Source: Serendipita indica DSM 11827 (taxonomy: Eukaryota > Basidiomycota > Agaricomycetes > Sebacinales > Serendipitaceae). From it: a DNA stretch of 64,000 nucleotides. The translations under genes and the position numbers were made by a program. Below, one piece after another: positions 11,943-23,400 of the stretch; the stretch's first letter is position 1, and each line of letters begins with the position of its first letter. The stretch spans positions 1,240,001-1,304,000 of the forward strand of contig CAJVGD010000046.1 of assembly GCA_910890315.1 (NCBI GenBank). The letters are read 5' to 3'. The notes under the pieces were generated by a model. It saw nothing but the letters and a program-made list of their open reading frames with translations, did no database searches and had not been told where the DNA came from.

Positions 11943-13247
11943 ATGAGCTTCCTCCAGTTCTTCAGAAACAAATGGTCTTCCTCGCGAAATAACCTGCCGT
12001 TCACTTCATGTGACCTCTCCGGGAGAACCGTGATTATTACAGGAGCAAATACAGGCCTCGGACTCGATACTGCCAAAGAGATGTACAAGATGAAACCCAA
12101 GAAACTCATTCTGGCCGTACGGAGCATGGCGCGAGGGGAACAGGCCAGGAATGAGATCCTGAATTATGGCAAAAACCCGGAAGAAAAGACGGACGCATCT
12201 CCGGGGAACGTTATCGAAGTTTGGGAGCTCGACATGGCAAAGTTTGAGAGCGTCAAAGCATTCATGTCACGATGCGAAAAGGAGCTCGACAGGCTAGATA
12301 TCCTTCTTCTCAATGCTGGTGTTTCCCCATGGACTCATTACAAGTCTACGAGCGACGGATGGGAGACAACGTGAGTGGTATTTGCATCCAAATCAAACAT
12401 CCAGGCTGATAAGAGACCAACTGCAGAGTACAGGTCAACGTACTTTCTACATTTTTGCTTGCAATCTGCCTCGCGCCGCTCGTAGTAAAGACTGCTCGCC
12501 TCCCTGCCCCAACCGAGGCTCTTAGGCCGCATCTCGTGGTCGTCAGCAGTGAGGGTGAGTAATTGTTACGTATAGACTGGAGGGAAATGGCCCGCTGACC
12601 ATGTTTCCCGTAGTCCACACCAATGCCGTTTTCAAGGAGCGAAATGCCCCAGAGATTTTCAAGGCATTGAACAACGAAAAGACCTACGAGTATGGGGATC
12701 GATATATGGTCACCAAGCTCCTCGAAATCCTGCTTGCCCGGCAGTTGGTGACTGAACTCTTGCCCAAACTGCTTTCAGACTCGACCGGAGATGGAGCCCA
12801 CGAGGACGCCGTGGCTGGAGAAAAGTCAAAGTTTGTTGTCTGCACCGTCAATCCCGGCTGGTGTCGGACGACCTTGCTCAGGGATTACCCATCACTGATA
12901 GCGAGGTGAGCAGGTTATCTTCGGGTTCACCATCGTGAATCTGATCTGTGGTTGCTCTCCCAGAGTAATGAATGGAATCATGGCCCGAAAACCTATAGAG
13001 GGCGTCAAATGTTACCTGTGGGCCTGCTTTAACAACGACATCCCTCTCGGTGGCTTTTCGTCATTCTGTGCTGTAGAAAGGTGAGTATCTTGCGAGCTTG
13101 TCTGTTCGGCTACTGAGAATCGACACCAGAGAGTCAGATTTCGTATACTCTGACGCTGGGAAGAAGATACAGCAGAGGGTCTGGGACGAACTCATCGACA
13201 TCCTTGCCGACGTTGAACCTCGAGTAAAGACCTTGGTCAAGGGCTAA
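11943..13247 (+). CDS. Short-chain dehydrogenase/reductase (WW-oxidoreductase/retinol-dehydrogenase-like)
   Basis: Five exons (11943-12370, 12427-12554, 12614-12905, 12964-13080, 13130-13247) give 360 residues. The NAD(P)-binding motif is TVIITGANTGLGLDTA (TGxxxGxG). The acidic DMAKFESVKAF segment, the LLLNAGVS (NAG) strand, the catalytic serine (HLVVVSSE) and the YxxxK pair (YMVTK) are all present. The product NPGWCRTTL fits the usual 'PG.. T' segment after the active site. It should catalyse NAD(P)-dependent oxidation or reduction of an alcohol or carbonyl; the substrate cannot be read from sequence. The length is normal for fungal members with a C-terminal extension. A diverged relative lies at 26017-27267. 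Confidence 0.87.
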
Positions 13248-13431
13248 GTTGACGAGGGACAGTTGACATTTATGACCTGTAATTGGCGATTTGTGGGTAA
13301 TATTTTGCTAGTATGATATAGCTGCTTTACTGTTTTCTCTTGGGATGCCTTAGCGTGCCAGCGCAAACTCGTGCATTTCGGAGTGGCGTGTGAAATGAAT
13401 GAGCTAAATCATCATCTAAGAGAGAATAAAT

Positions 13432-13936
13432 AATGTTCAGTTGCTAGACTAGTTGCTCGCCGGACAGCCGCCTCTGCAACTTGGGCTAGTGAAGTTCAAC
13501 CCGCCGCTCAACTTCGACCCGTTCTTTGCACCTGCTGTCCCGTGACTTTGCCTGGATATCGCATCGTTTCAACCCTGAAAGGAACAGAATCTATTTCTGT
13601 AGTCGATATCGGTGTTTGGGATCCCCTTTCAACCACAAACGCGTCTACAATCGACGCGTGCTACCGCGCTGGATTTATCTGGCCTACCAAAGAACAAGAC
13701 ATCGATTCTACGACTCTATCGGATTATGAGAAATGCTTCCTAAACCCGAACAAGGCAAGTTTCTCGTGTTGTGGTGTTCGGGCTCAGACCCCAAGTTCCC
13801 CCAAGCTGCTAAGATTCCGATTATTGGATTTGAATATGCATTCAGCATTAACCAAGAATCCGTTCTGCTGGCGGCAGACTCTCGTGTAGCAACGAGACCT
13901 TTGTCGACCGTCGGGGTCGTGCTCATCATTTCATGA
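13432..13936 (+). CDS. Small unrecognised ORF, no clear start, one apparent frame break
   Basis: Two frames that each look protein-like follow one another. The first runs through RIVSTLKGTESISVVDIGVW and ACYRAGFIWPTKEQDID to SDYEK. The second continues as MLPKPEQGKFLVLWCSGSD to the stop at 13936. One missing base near 13732 (run GAGAAATG) would join them into about 130 residues or more. There is no ATG in the first frame, which is open from about 13432, so the 5' end is unknown. I recognise no family. It could be a gene with an undetected first exon, a relic, or the leader of the downstream gene. Confidence 0.3.
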
Positions 13937-14060
13937 AACAGAAATCGATTGTTTCTCCACCCAAAATCATATATTCCTTCCTCTCTTCATTCTGCGACAC
14001 TCGCCACTCTCGAGCATTCAACTGCCAAATTGATAGCGCTGACCTCTCTCATCATTTTAG

Positions 14061-17000
14061 AAGAAGAGAACTGGGACGACGACTTCGATTTCGAGTCCTC
14101 AGCGGGTTCTCCGGTACAAGGTGCACGACCGCGGAGCGGAGCCCACACGCCGCCAAATCTATCTCCTGGTGCCGCAGATCGACACCGGAATGAACGGTTA
14201 TCAAAGGAGAGGAACAGAAAGAGTGATGCTAGTCTTGATTGGGACGATGAGGATGAGACAATCAACTTTCGGGTGCATACATCTCTATTCTTTCTATACT
14301 AGTCTCACGTCTGTCAAGGGTTTCGCTGCTCAACATCAGCAACCACCTTCGACGCCGAAAGCTTCGCGGATCACACCTGGTGCTGCGCACACTCCGAAAC
14401 GTCGATCTGCGTCTTCCGACTCAAGCGAGCCGCCCTGGGATGAGGAGGAAGAGGTCACACAACCACGCTATATCAATGATGTCGGAGCTCTACAAACAAT
14501 AACGGAGGGTAAATTGTCTATGGCTGACAGGGCACATCCAAATCAAGCACCGCAAACCCCTCCGCGGCAGGGCGCAGCTCAACTACCTGCGGACAACGCG
14601 ACTACACCTTCTAAATCCGAATATACTGCAAACGAAAGTACGACGGATGCCAGCAGTGTCGCAATGTCCGACTCGTCTGCAGTTCTGCAGTCCGATGCGT
14701 CAGTCTCCGCATCGAGCTCTTTCTTTGGAAGGCTTGGTCGACGACTATCCAAGGCTACGGCCCCATCGTTTACGCACTCTACTGTGGCATCCCCCACCAC
14801 CGAGACGACTTCAACGAGCACATCTTTCACTGCACTTTCTCCTGCCCCATCTTCCAACGCGCTATCTCCTAAACAGTCTGGTCCCAGTCCCTCTCGATCC
14901 CGGACCAACTTCATCTTCGGTGGAAACCTGCTCAAGCGCAGCGAATCCTTGAGCCGAGCCTCCAACTCCGCGGTAACGTCGAGCACGGATGCTAAACCGA
15001 AGAAGAAACAAGATCCAAGCGACAATATCCCAAACTCATACTCTGGGTTTGGTTTAGGTGTCCATGTTCCGGGAGTCGAAGGCGGAAGTCATACTGCTCC
15101 AGCGGAGTTTAACGCCCAGCGGTATACTGAGCGGATCGTTCCACCAGTCCCTTCCACGCGTCTCCCATCTCACGCTAGCAGTCGAAGTATGGCGCCAGGA
15201 TGGGGGCGTCCGCCGAGTCCAACTCGTGAAAGTCGCAAGGGGAAGCATGCAAGCATCGGTGGTGCTTCGATGCTCACAGATCTCTTGCCCAAGAATAAAG
15301 GCACAACTGCGACAGCTGCCAGTCATGAAGGTCAAGATGGATCCGAAGGCGCCCCAGGATTCTTTTCCTCAATGAGAAAGCGATCAAACCCTCTGCAAGT
15401 GGCATCGAAAGTTCCCCAGAGCGCCATGGTATCCCCCCTTCCGCCATCTGAACCAAGAAAAGAGTCAAGTACAAATCCTCTCGGCGAGGCGACCAAGGGC
15501 GAAGACAAATCTGGGATGACATCCTACTCTCAGCGCCCAAGACGCTCACACCGTCGAAATATCAGCACAGGGGCGATGATCACGAGCGTGATTGACGAAG
15601 TTAGCTCAGATGCTACAATCTCGAACAAGTTGACCGCCTTTCGTAATCGTTCCACGGCCCAACGGAGTAGTCTCAACAACTCCACCACGGCTCAAGAGTT
15701 TCGCCCGGTCACCCCTCCTCCGCGCCTTTCCACGTCCTCTGGCTCGGGAGCATCGCTGGGTGCGGTCTCTCCTATCGAGTTCAGTCGATCAAGCGAGGAT
15801 TCTGTAGACACCAATAAACGGACCAAGTCCCCTGTTTTCGCCTTTCCGCCCTCGCTCAAGATTCGGCCTGTTCCATACCAGGTAGATCGAAAAGATGCTC
15901 CGGAATCTCCAACTGCTAGATCTTCCACAGCAGCACTCCTTCCGCCCATCGAGCTCAAGGCCTCGCCACCAAAGGAGGGAGGCCTCGGTGTCTCTAAGCA
16001 TCCCAGAGAGGCATCCACATCGAGCGAGCGAATTGCGAAGAAGCTGGAACCGGATAATGACTTGACGCCGGTTGCTGTCCCGCGCAGGCGCATTCATCAT
16101 CTTCATATTGGGACAGGTAATACTCGTCCGGTGCCGAGCCAGGATACGCCGAAGGCTCGAGTTTCGAATGAGGAAGAGCCCTCGGCGTTGGCTGCAAGTG
16201 GGTCTACTGTACTCTCGGTTTCGAACAGCAACTCGTCCAAGACGCTTGCTCCTCGTTCTACGGTGGCTGCGAACAAGCAATTCGAGTCGCTAAATGGGCG
16301 AGCATCTCCTGGGATCAGCGCGTCTCTTGGTCGCTTGGCTGGTAGTTCGACGGCCGAGAAGTTGGATGACACACAGGCAGGAGGTGCCCGCTCAAGTGGA
16401 GTCTCCCGTAGGAATAGCTTGACTGGTGGTACAACGCGTGCGACCCTTTCGTCCACAACGTCAGGAGGCGGACTCAAGATTCCAGCGCGAATACGTCAGA
16501 CACAGGACGCCCTCAAACGAGATCTCAATGCAGTCCGAGAATTTGCTCTTAGCATCGATGGTGAGCTCCGTCGTGACGTTTTGAAGTGAAACTAATCTTG
16601 ACTAGAAATCAAGCGGTTACAGTTGAATTACGACATGGTGCTTCTCGATGTCAAACAACTTTGCGGCTTTGATACTTCGGCCTCTGATGTAGGCGAGATG
16701 TTCAAGGCGAATACGTCCACCTCCGCGTCTCATCGGGGACCCCATCCTCGCCAAGGAGTTAAGAACGAAGATCTTTCTCAACCTCCAACACCTTCCTCGC
16801 CTACTTTCTCTCATGCCATAAGCACTGAGCGAGATCGTCGCATTATTGCTGTTCCAGAAGTTCAACCCAAAACCCAAACGAACGAACCAACTTTCATCCC
16901 GCTAGAGCAGAAGGAGCAAGCAAAAACGTCCCTGCTCGAACTGGATGCCAAGTTTGCTATCTGGTGGGAGTGCGCGGATCTGCTGATTGAACTGGGAGGT

Positions 17001-18725
17001 GCGGCACCGCCCGCCGTTGGAGGCACTCCAGTAAAGTCGCCAACTATGCCCGCACTCAGGCGGCCTACTGCTGGGTTCGGGGATGCTCAAGCAACTCCCA
17101 GAGCGAGCCCAATGCAACCAGTGCTCGCACCGGAAGAGCTGTCCCCTCTTGCGACGTATGAAACGCATCAACCCTCCTTGCAAAGTCTTGCAGAGCCTAA
17201 TGCGATTGGATCTCTTTCGAAAAGACGCAAGTCGACCGGCCAGCAGGATCTGAATGCTCGTCAAGTGCAACTGCTGAAAGGCATGTTGAACACACCGAAT
17301 CCCAAAGAGCTCTCATCGACATTCGAAACTCAAATGTCACAAGAACCGACATTTTCCTCCCTCTCTCCCGTCATCAGCAATCCTCCATCGACGATTCGGA
17401 CCATGGATCATCCCACCACGGAGTCTGCAGATCAAAATGGGCCACCATTGGGGGATATTGGCACGACCAGGTCAAATGAAAGGGAGAAAAAGCGGGGTCG
17501 GAGGGTCAGCGCGCTGGTGGGCAAGCTTGGAGTCAAGGAGATCTTGGCCGGCTTGAAGTGGGCAAAGGAGAAAGCGATGCAGCGTCCTAAGCAAGCGCCG
17601 GCGCAACCTTTCTCGGCCCCTCGAGATAGCATGGACGCGATGCAAGGGGATGATGTCCCTCAGTCCGATGTTGAACCAGTCACCAGCAATTCTCAAGTCT
17701 CACTTTCTCAGACTGGTGCGATATCACGGGATAATCTCAACGCGACAAGTACTACACACTCGACTGCGTCGCCACCATCTGGAGGTCAACCACCCTCGCC
17801 TTATAAGCGTAGCCGCAGGAGATCACTGGCTTCCATCTTCAAATTTGGAGCCGGTACACAGCCTCGGGATCGATCCATGAGTAGATCTCAAAGCCGCGTC
17901 GACCTTACCTCACCGACCTTCCCAAATGGCGACCACGGCGCCCAATGGTACCCAGGAAACGCATCCTCTCATGATATTGACTCTGAGTGGGATTGCATCA
18001 ACTCGCCGTCGGATGTACCTGGGCGGAACGCATTTGCACATCAATCGCAGTCGTCCAACCTGGACGTCGCAAGTACTGTTAGCGATAAACGTGGTCGAAC
18101 AGCACCAGTGGGAATTCCAATCTCTAATCGGTCTCGTCGTGGTTCAAGGGCTGGGGGAGATATGTCAGCCTCACAACATGCGTATAGCTCGGCGTCGGCA
18201 AGTGTTGCATCGCTTGCTGGTTCGTCTATATACGGGAGCGCAGCCAGTCATCAGTCATTGCACGAGAGTTTTGGTGGGCGCAGTTATACGGATAAGAGCG
18301 AGGACGAAAGACGTCGGTTACGGAAACCTCCGAGCAAGACACCACGACGACCACCTTCAGCTGGCGGGCGCAGATCTCGACCTTCGTCCTCGTCTGGCTC
18401 AGCCGCTCAGATCATGAGTCCGACACCGTCTACTACGATGCCTGCTGGGCTAGATCGTTCGTATCATACGAGCCGCTCGGTATCTGGCCAGTCACACGTC
18501 AAAGTGAATGGGACGTCGTCGATGCGGGCTGCGGGCGTACCCTCCTCTGTGAGCTCGGGAGATCTTTCGCAGCCAAAGCTGGCGCTTACGCCGGACAATA
18601 TTGTGCCGCTCCTCATCTATGCTCGAGAAGTGAAACACAAGATTGCAGAGTGCCTGATCCAACTCAAGTCACTCGAGTCGGATTTACTTCTTTCGATCCC
18701 TGGGGACTGGAACCGAGTTGCATGA
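14061..18725 (+). CDS. Large disordered protein with W-D-D motifs (possibly Byr4/Bfa1-like)
   Basis: Exons 14061-14272, 14319-16560 and 16606-18725 give about 1,520 residues in one frame; the first coding exon with the ATG was not found. The N-terminus has acidic Trp motifs (EEENWDDDFDFE, SLDWDDEDETINF, EPPWDEEEEVTQPRY). Such repeats recall Byr4/Bfa1, the GAP partner in the septation-initiation/mitotic-exit pathway; this is a guess. Most of the protein is Ser/Pro/Thr-rich and disordered. Two ordered segments stand out: ALKRDLNAVREFALSIDEIK with YDMVLLDVKQLCGF across intron 2, and the C-terminal helix (NIVPLLIYAREVKHKIAECL). Basic Ser-rich stretches (RRSHRRN, KRSRRRSLASIFKF) look like kinase sites. 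The acceptor at 14060 is good (CTGACC branch, TTTTAG). Confidence 0.6.
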
Positions 18726-20494
18726 TGATTCTGGCGCCATCGAGATTGCGCCTCAGGGATCTCGGTGGTAGTTTGATCTCGTATTTTTTTTTGGTGCTAT
18801 TTATGATTGGACGTCGACATGACGTTGTAGTCCTTATCAGCCCTTGTGGCATAGCGTAAATCTGTGGTATATATTCATTATATGCGTGAAGCTTGGTCAA
18901 TAGCAGCACATGTGAGAGGGAAGGAGCCTTTTCAAAACTAAGGGGACGACAATCCCGTGACATGGTTTTGCTTCTGTCAGGAGGTCAGAAGAGGGGCATG
19001 TGCTCATGAATGACCTAGTAGCACTCTTTATAATGAAGGATAGAAGTGGGAATAGTATCATCGGACATAGTAATTCCTGTCCGTCTCGTGGTAATATTGT
19101 CATTGAGGCGTCTAGGTTGGCAGTGAACGAGAGAGAAGTATACATTACCGCGGTTCGTGAGTGGCAAATGCCGGGATGAGTATGCTTGGGAAAAGTTGGC
19201 AGTGCTTACTGAGCAGACCGGATTACAGGACAGGCCAAAGACGATGGATTAGGTCAGGAGATCTGACCCTGAGGACGCCTTGTTTGACCGACTTGCGGCG
19301 GAGCGAGGCGTTCGGGCTATAGAGCTCGGTATCTATGCGCTCAATCTGGAAATACGGGGCTGGCGGTGATAGAGCAGTGCGCCAGAGGGGGCGGCATGAG
19401 CTCCATATGGCTCGATAGGAGCGATTGATGGTTGAAGTGAATTAGAAAACCATGGGTTCAACTATTAATGACAAAAGTAGGTAAATGGGAGAGCTCAACA
19501 AGGAATAGGCTGGGAGTTGGCAAGGCTGGTTCGTGACAGGCGGATAGTGTCGATTATTTTGACGATTGGAAAGAGCTAAATGCTGCGATTGCCATGGTGC
19601 GTCCAGCGCGCGGTGATCGTCTGAATGGAGCTCAAAAAGGCATGTCGGAACCAGACCGAGCCCCAGATTGCGTACCGAGCGGGGAGGAGATACCCGCCAA
19701 CGAGCACAGGCGGCGAATAGGACTTCTTGGGTAATTATGGGTACCTGTGAGATTTGAATCCAGCGCGCATATTTCGTCCCGATGTCCATTCTACGCGCCG
19801 CGCGGTTGCGGCGTGTTCATGCTCATTGGCCCGGTGAGTTTGGCTTACGTTGCGAGTCGACGACTGAAACAGATAGAATTGTGATAAAATATTATTTTCT
19901 CTGGCGCTCGCTAAGCTCGTTTTGGGCGCCGACGGTGGGGGAAGGGGGCAAAGTGGAGGAGATCCAAGGCGGGAGTGCCGACACTTTACTCGGGGGGAAA
20001 TAAAAAGCCAGAGTGTTTCAGAGAACAAGGATGCTGTCCGTCGTCGGCCTTGTTGTTTGTTTTTTTTTCCCCTTGTTTTCCCCTCGTTTGTCGAAACCAA
20101 AGCGCCCAAAACCTTGGACTCTGCCGCCGCCCGCTCGCTGCTGGAAATTGACAGCGTTGCGCCTGGGTGACCTGTGGATTCCCAACCTGGTTTCGACTCC
20201 TCCACGACTGCCACGAACGCTCAACGACGACGACGACAATCTACTATAGAACATCTTGACCCAGCTTCTCCTGTCGAGAATTCCCAGAACCGACGACGAC
20301 GAAACGCCAGAACAAAGTGTACAAGTGCATCCTGGAGACGTACAGCACCCGCTCTCTTTTACACCTTTGTAATATTCGATCTGGATCGATCCCCTTGGTC
20401 CAACCGTTACTCCCCCCCCCGGTCGACTCTTGTACGTGACGCGGTGTTGCGCCCTGATCCCAGACGCGTCGTTTCCCACTTTTAACATCCCTCG
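18726..20494. other. Intergenic region and 5' leader of the zinc-finger gene
   Basis: About 1.8 kb has no supported gene. The right-hand part (about 20000-20494) is probably the leader of the gene starting at 20495. It contains a GACGACGAC run near 20224 and a long upstream ORF (20174-20485). Minus-strand ORFs such as 19735-20214 have no recognisable composition. Confidence 0.45.
20174..20485 (+). other. Candidate upstream ORF before the zinc-finger gene
   Basis: A 103-codon ATG ORF ends about nine bases before the main ATG at 20495. The predicted peptide is basic and has no family resemblance. If the mRNA starts upstream of 20174 it would act as a uORF; the transcript start is not known. 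Confidence 0.3.
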
Positions 20495-23400
20495 ATGACA
20501 CGCTCTCGTTCCCCGTCTACAGGAAGTGCATCAACAGCAATGAACAATCGTCGAGAGGTGGACGTGATTCAACCCACTAGCAGCCACTCGGTATCAAGTC
20601 CCCTTAAAATCGACCAAGAAATTAGAAGAGACAATCGAGCTCTCAATGGCGATATAAATAACGACTCTACACCTAGAAACCGGCGTCTGGAACGCTCGCC
20701 ACGTCGGAGTGATCATTTCGACCGGCTGGCCAACGACGAGGCGCAGACAACCCCAAAGGCCGGCAGCGGAACCCACGCATCTATCGGTTCGAATACAAAA
20801 TGTGCGTGTCTGCTTCGATCTTGCCTTCTTTTCCCGACCCTCGCGAATTTCCCGCCCAAAGGGCCCATTCTATGACCGAGAGACCACAGAAGTGACAGAT
20901 GGAGGTTGCACGTCTATGCCACAAGTTCCCATCGACGTTTAGATTCCCCTTTCTCCCCACAGCGCTCTTTGAATATATGCGCTGACGGGCGTCTCCGCGA
21001 GCCGAGATATCCACGAGCCTACTCGCTTGCTCCATCCCGCGCCGGCCTGTATACAATTACACGCCGCGGTGTGCCCTAGTGTATACTCACTCACTTGGTC
21101 ACCTTGAGCGGCTCGTCAGTTCATTGACAGCCATCCGCTTCGGTTGCCTCATGGCTGCGGCGCACCTCTCGCGTTCCCGACGCCTTTGCCTTTCTTTCGT
21201 GCAATACAGTTCCCTCGAGACGCTCGCCTTTTTATCCATCCAATTTCTTTGCATCCAGAGGATCAATCTTTCCACTCCCAAACGCGCGCACACGCGCCCA
21301 CCCGCCTCGTGTTCAACCCCTCTGTCCTCTGTCCTCCACTCCCCCCCCAAAGCCCTCCGCTGCCGATTTTTGGCAGCGTGTATGCCCACTCACAACTCTC
21401 AGAGGTCAGCTATGACTCTTTGGTTCGCCACACTGCACGTGTGGCTGCGTTGCGGCGATCTGCAGTCGACCGTGTTGCGCGCCGCCGTCTCGGTCGTAGA
21501 GCTCGAGCTGCTCTATAACTGTTCTATCCTCTAAAGGAGACTGTTTGGGATTTCGCGGTTCGCGCAGGGTGTCGTGTTGCTCACCTAGTGTATGTTTGGC
21601 TTTTTGAGAACCCATTACTGACAACTTTGCGCCTTTGACCACTCGCCCTTGTTACCGACATGTGCATCAACATAATACGTCTTCATAAATGGATCATTTG
21701 ACGCCCTTTCCTGTGACCAACTCGCTCACCATCCGGCATCCTGCCCCGTCTGGGACGGCGTCTACACGTATCAAACTCTATCATGCAACGGGATCTACGC
21801 CTGGTTCCCTGTCCATGTCACCCAAACAAACATCCCGAACCCTCCAACCCTGGGCCTACCGACACGCGCCCCGCTCCCTGCCCTTTGTGGAACGGATATA
21901 CATATCCTGAACCCAAACTACTGTGACCCTTTCTCTTTCCTTTTCTCTCCCCACATACTGAACCCACTTTTATGCCCGCTAACTAATTCTTAACGCAATC
22001 TCCAGATACTGACCATTCAATACGGACACATACCTCCGCTGTTGATCCACCCGTTCAAGACACTATCAAGATGCGCGCCAATCCGGAGCTAAGCGCAAGG
22101 CTGACCCGGGGGAGCGTCAAGGCCAAGAGTCGATCACCGTCCCCACACAAGCGTCGCGGGACGTCGCCCATTGTCGCTTCGGACGTTGCGGGATCAGCCC
22201 CAGAATCGAGCCCGGAAGCTCGTACTATGGTTGCGACGCCAGCGTCCCCTCCTCCGTCTCCTCTTGCCGGCTCTTCGGCTGCTCTGAAAGCAAGCGCAGA
22301 GTCCGAGTCGGTGGAAGAGGCGACTCCAGTACCTACATTGACCATTGTAGAGGGTACGGAAAAGGCATCCACTTCTCCTATTCTTCCCTCTGCACGGGGT
22401 ACGTCGACATTGGCGTCCCTACTCCATGCAACCAATCAGGATGGCCCAGATTCGACCGCGACGATCTCGACGGAGGCAAAAGAGGTGCCAGCGCAGGTGA
22501 ACACGCCCCCGTCACCCGACTCGTTGCCGCAAGGCAACCATTCGCGAAACATCAGCATGGCTGATATCTCGATTGCCAGTCGGGATTCGCCAACAAAAGA
22601 GTCGAGAGAAGACGAATCGATGGACGTTGACCCGCCATCGTCGAATGCGACGAACACCGCTAGGACGCATCCTGGACTTGCACCTTTGCTGACAGAAGGA
22701 GGTCGCGTATCGTCCCGATCGCCACAGCCTCCAACAGCACCTCCTAGTGCGCATGGTCCCTCTTCCGCACCGCTCCTCAGGTCGCAGCCCTCCCCCATCC
22801 CATCGACACCTGCCAGTGGACAGCCTTTGCAGACATACCGGACCCATAACGTATCGCATCAACGGAGGCACTCGCTCACCCAAGTCTCATATCCACATTC
22901 TCGCTCGAGAAACGCTGCCGACACCCCCATTTCGCATTCTCAGCCTGTCCCGTCTGCAGTGCCCCAGGCGCTATCACCGTCTTCGCAACTTTCGGCCTTT
23001 CGCACAGAGGGCTCGTACGAACGTGATGGGCCAGCAGATTCTGATCCTATCCACATTGTCGAGCATCAAAAGGCCCTCATCGATGACCTACAATCTCAAC
23101 TCCTGCGTCAGCGCAAACTAGCGGAACAGAGAGACGATGAGCTTCACCGCCTTGAAATGGAACGGGCCAGTTGGATGGAACGCATCAGCGCATGGCTACG
23201 AGACGGCGAACGCCTCCTGCTCGAAGCAGGTGCGACTACCTATGACGTGAAATCCCAGTCGGCCCCTCCCTCTGCGTATATTGGGCGAGGGGTGCACTCT
23301 GGCAGTACTCTATCCAGCGTGCTTGCAAGCGCACATGCCGCTTCGAGACGAGAACTTGGACGTGCGCTTGAAAAGGACAGGACATTGAGTGCTGTTTCTC

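Noticed and set aside
19735-19800. tRNA-like B-box (GGATTCAAATC, minus strand)
   Set aside because: The flanking bases do not form a T-stem and no matching A-box or acceptor stem is present.
19735-20214. 159-codon minus-strand ORF
   Set aside because: Composition is erratic with no domain, and it overlaps the likely leader of the zinc-finger gene on the other strand.
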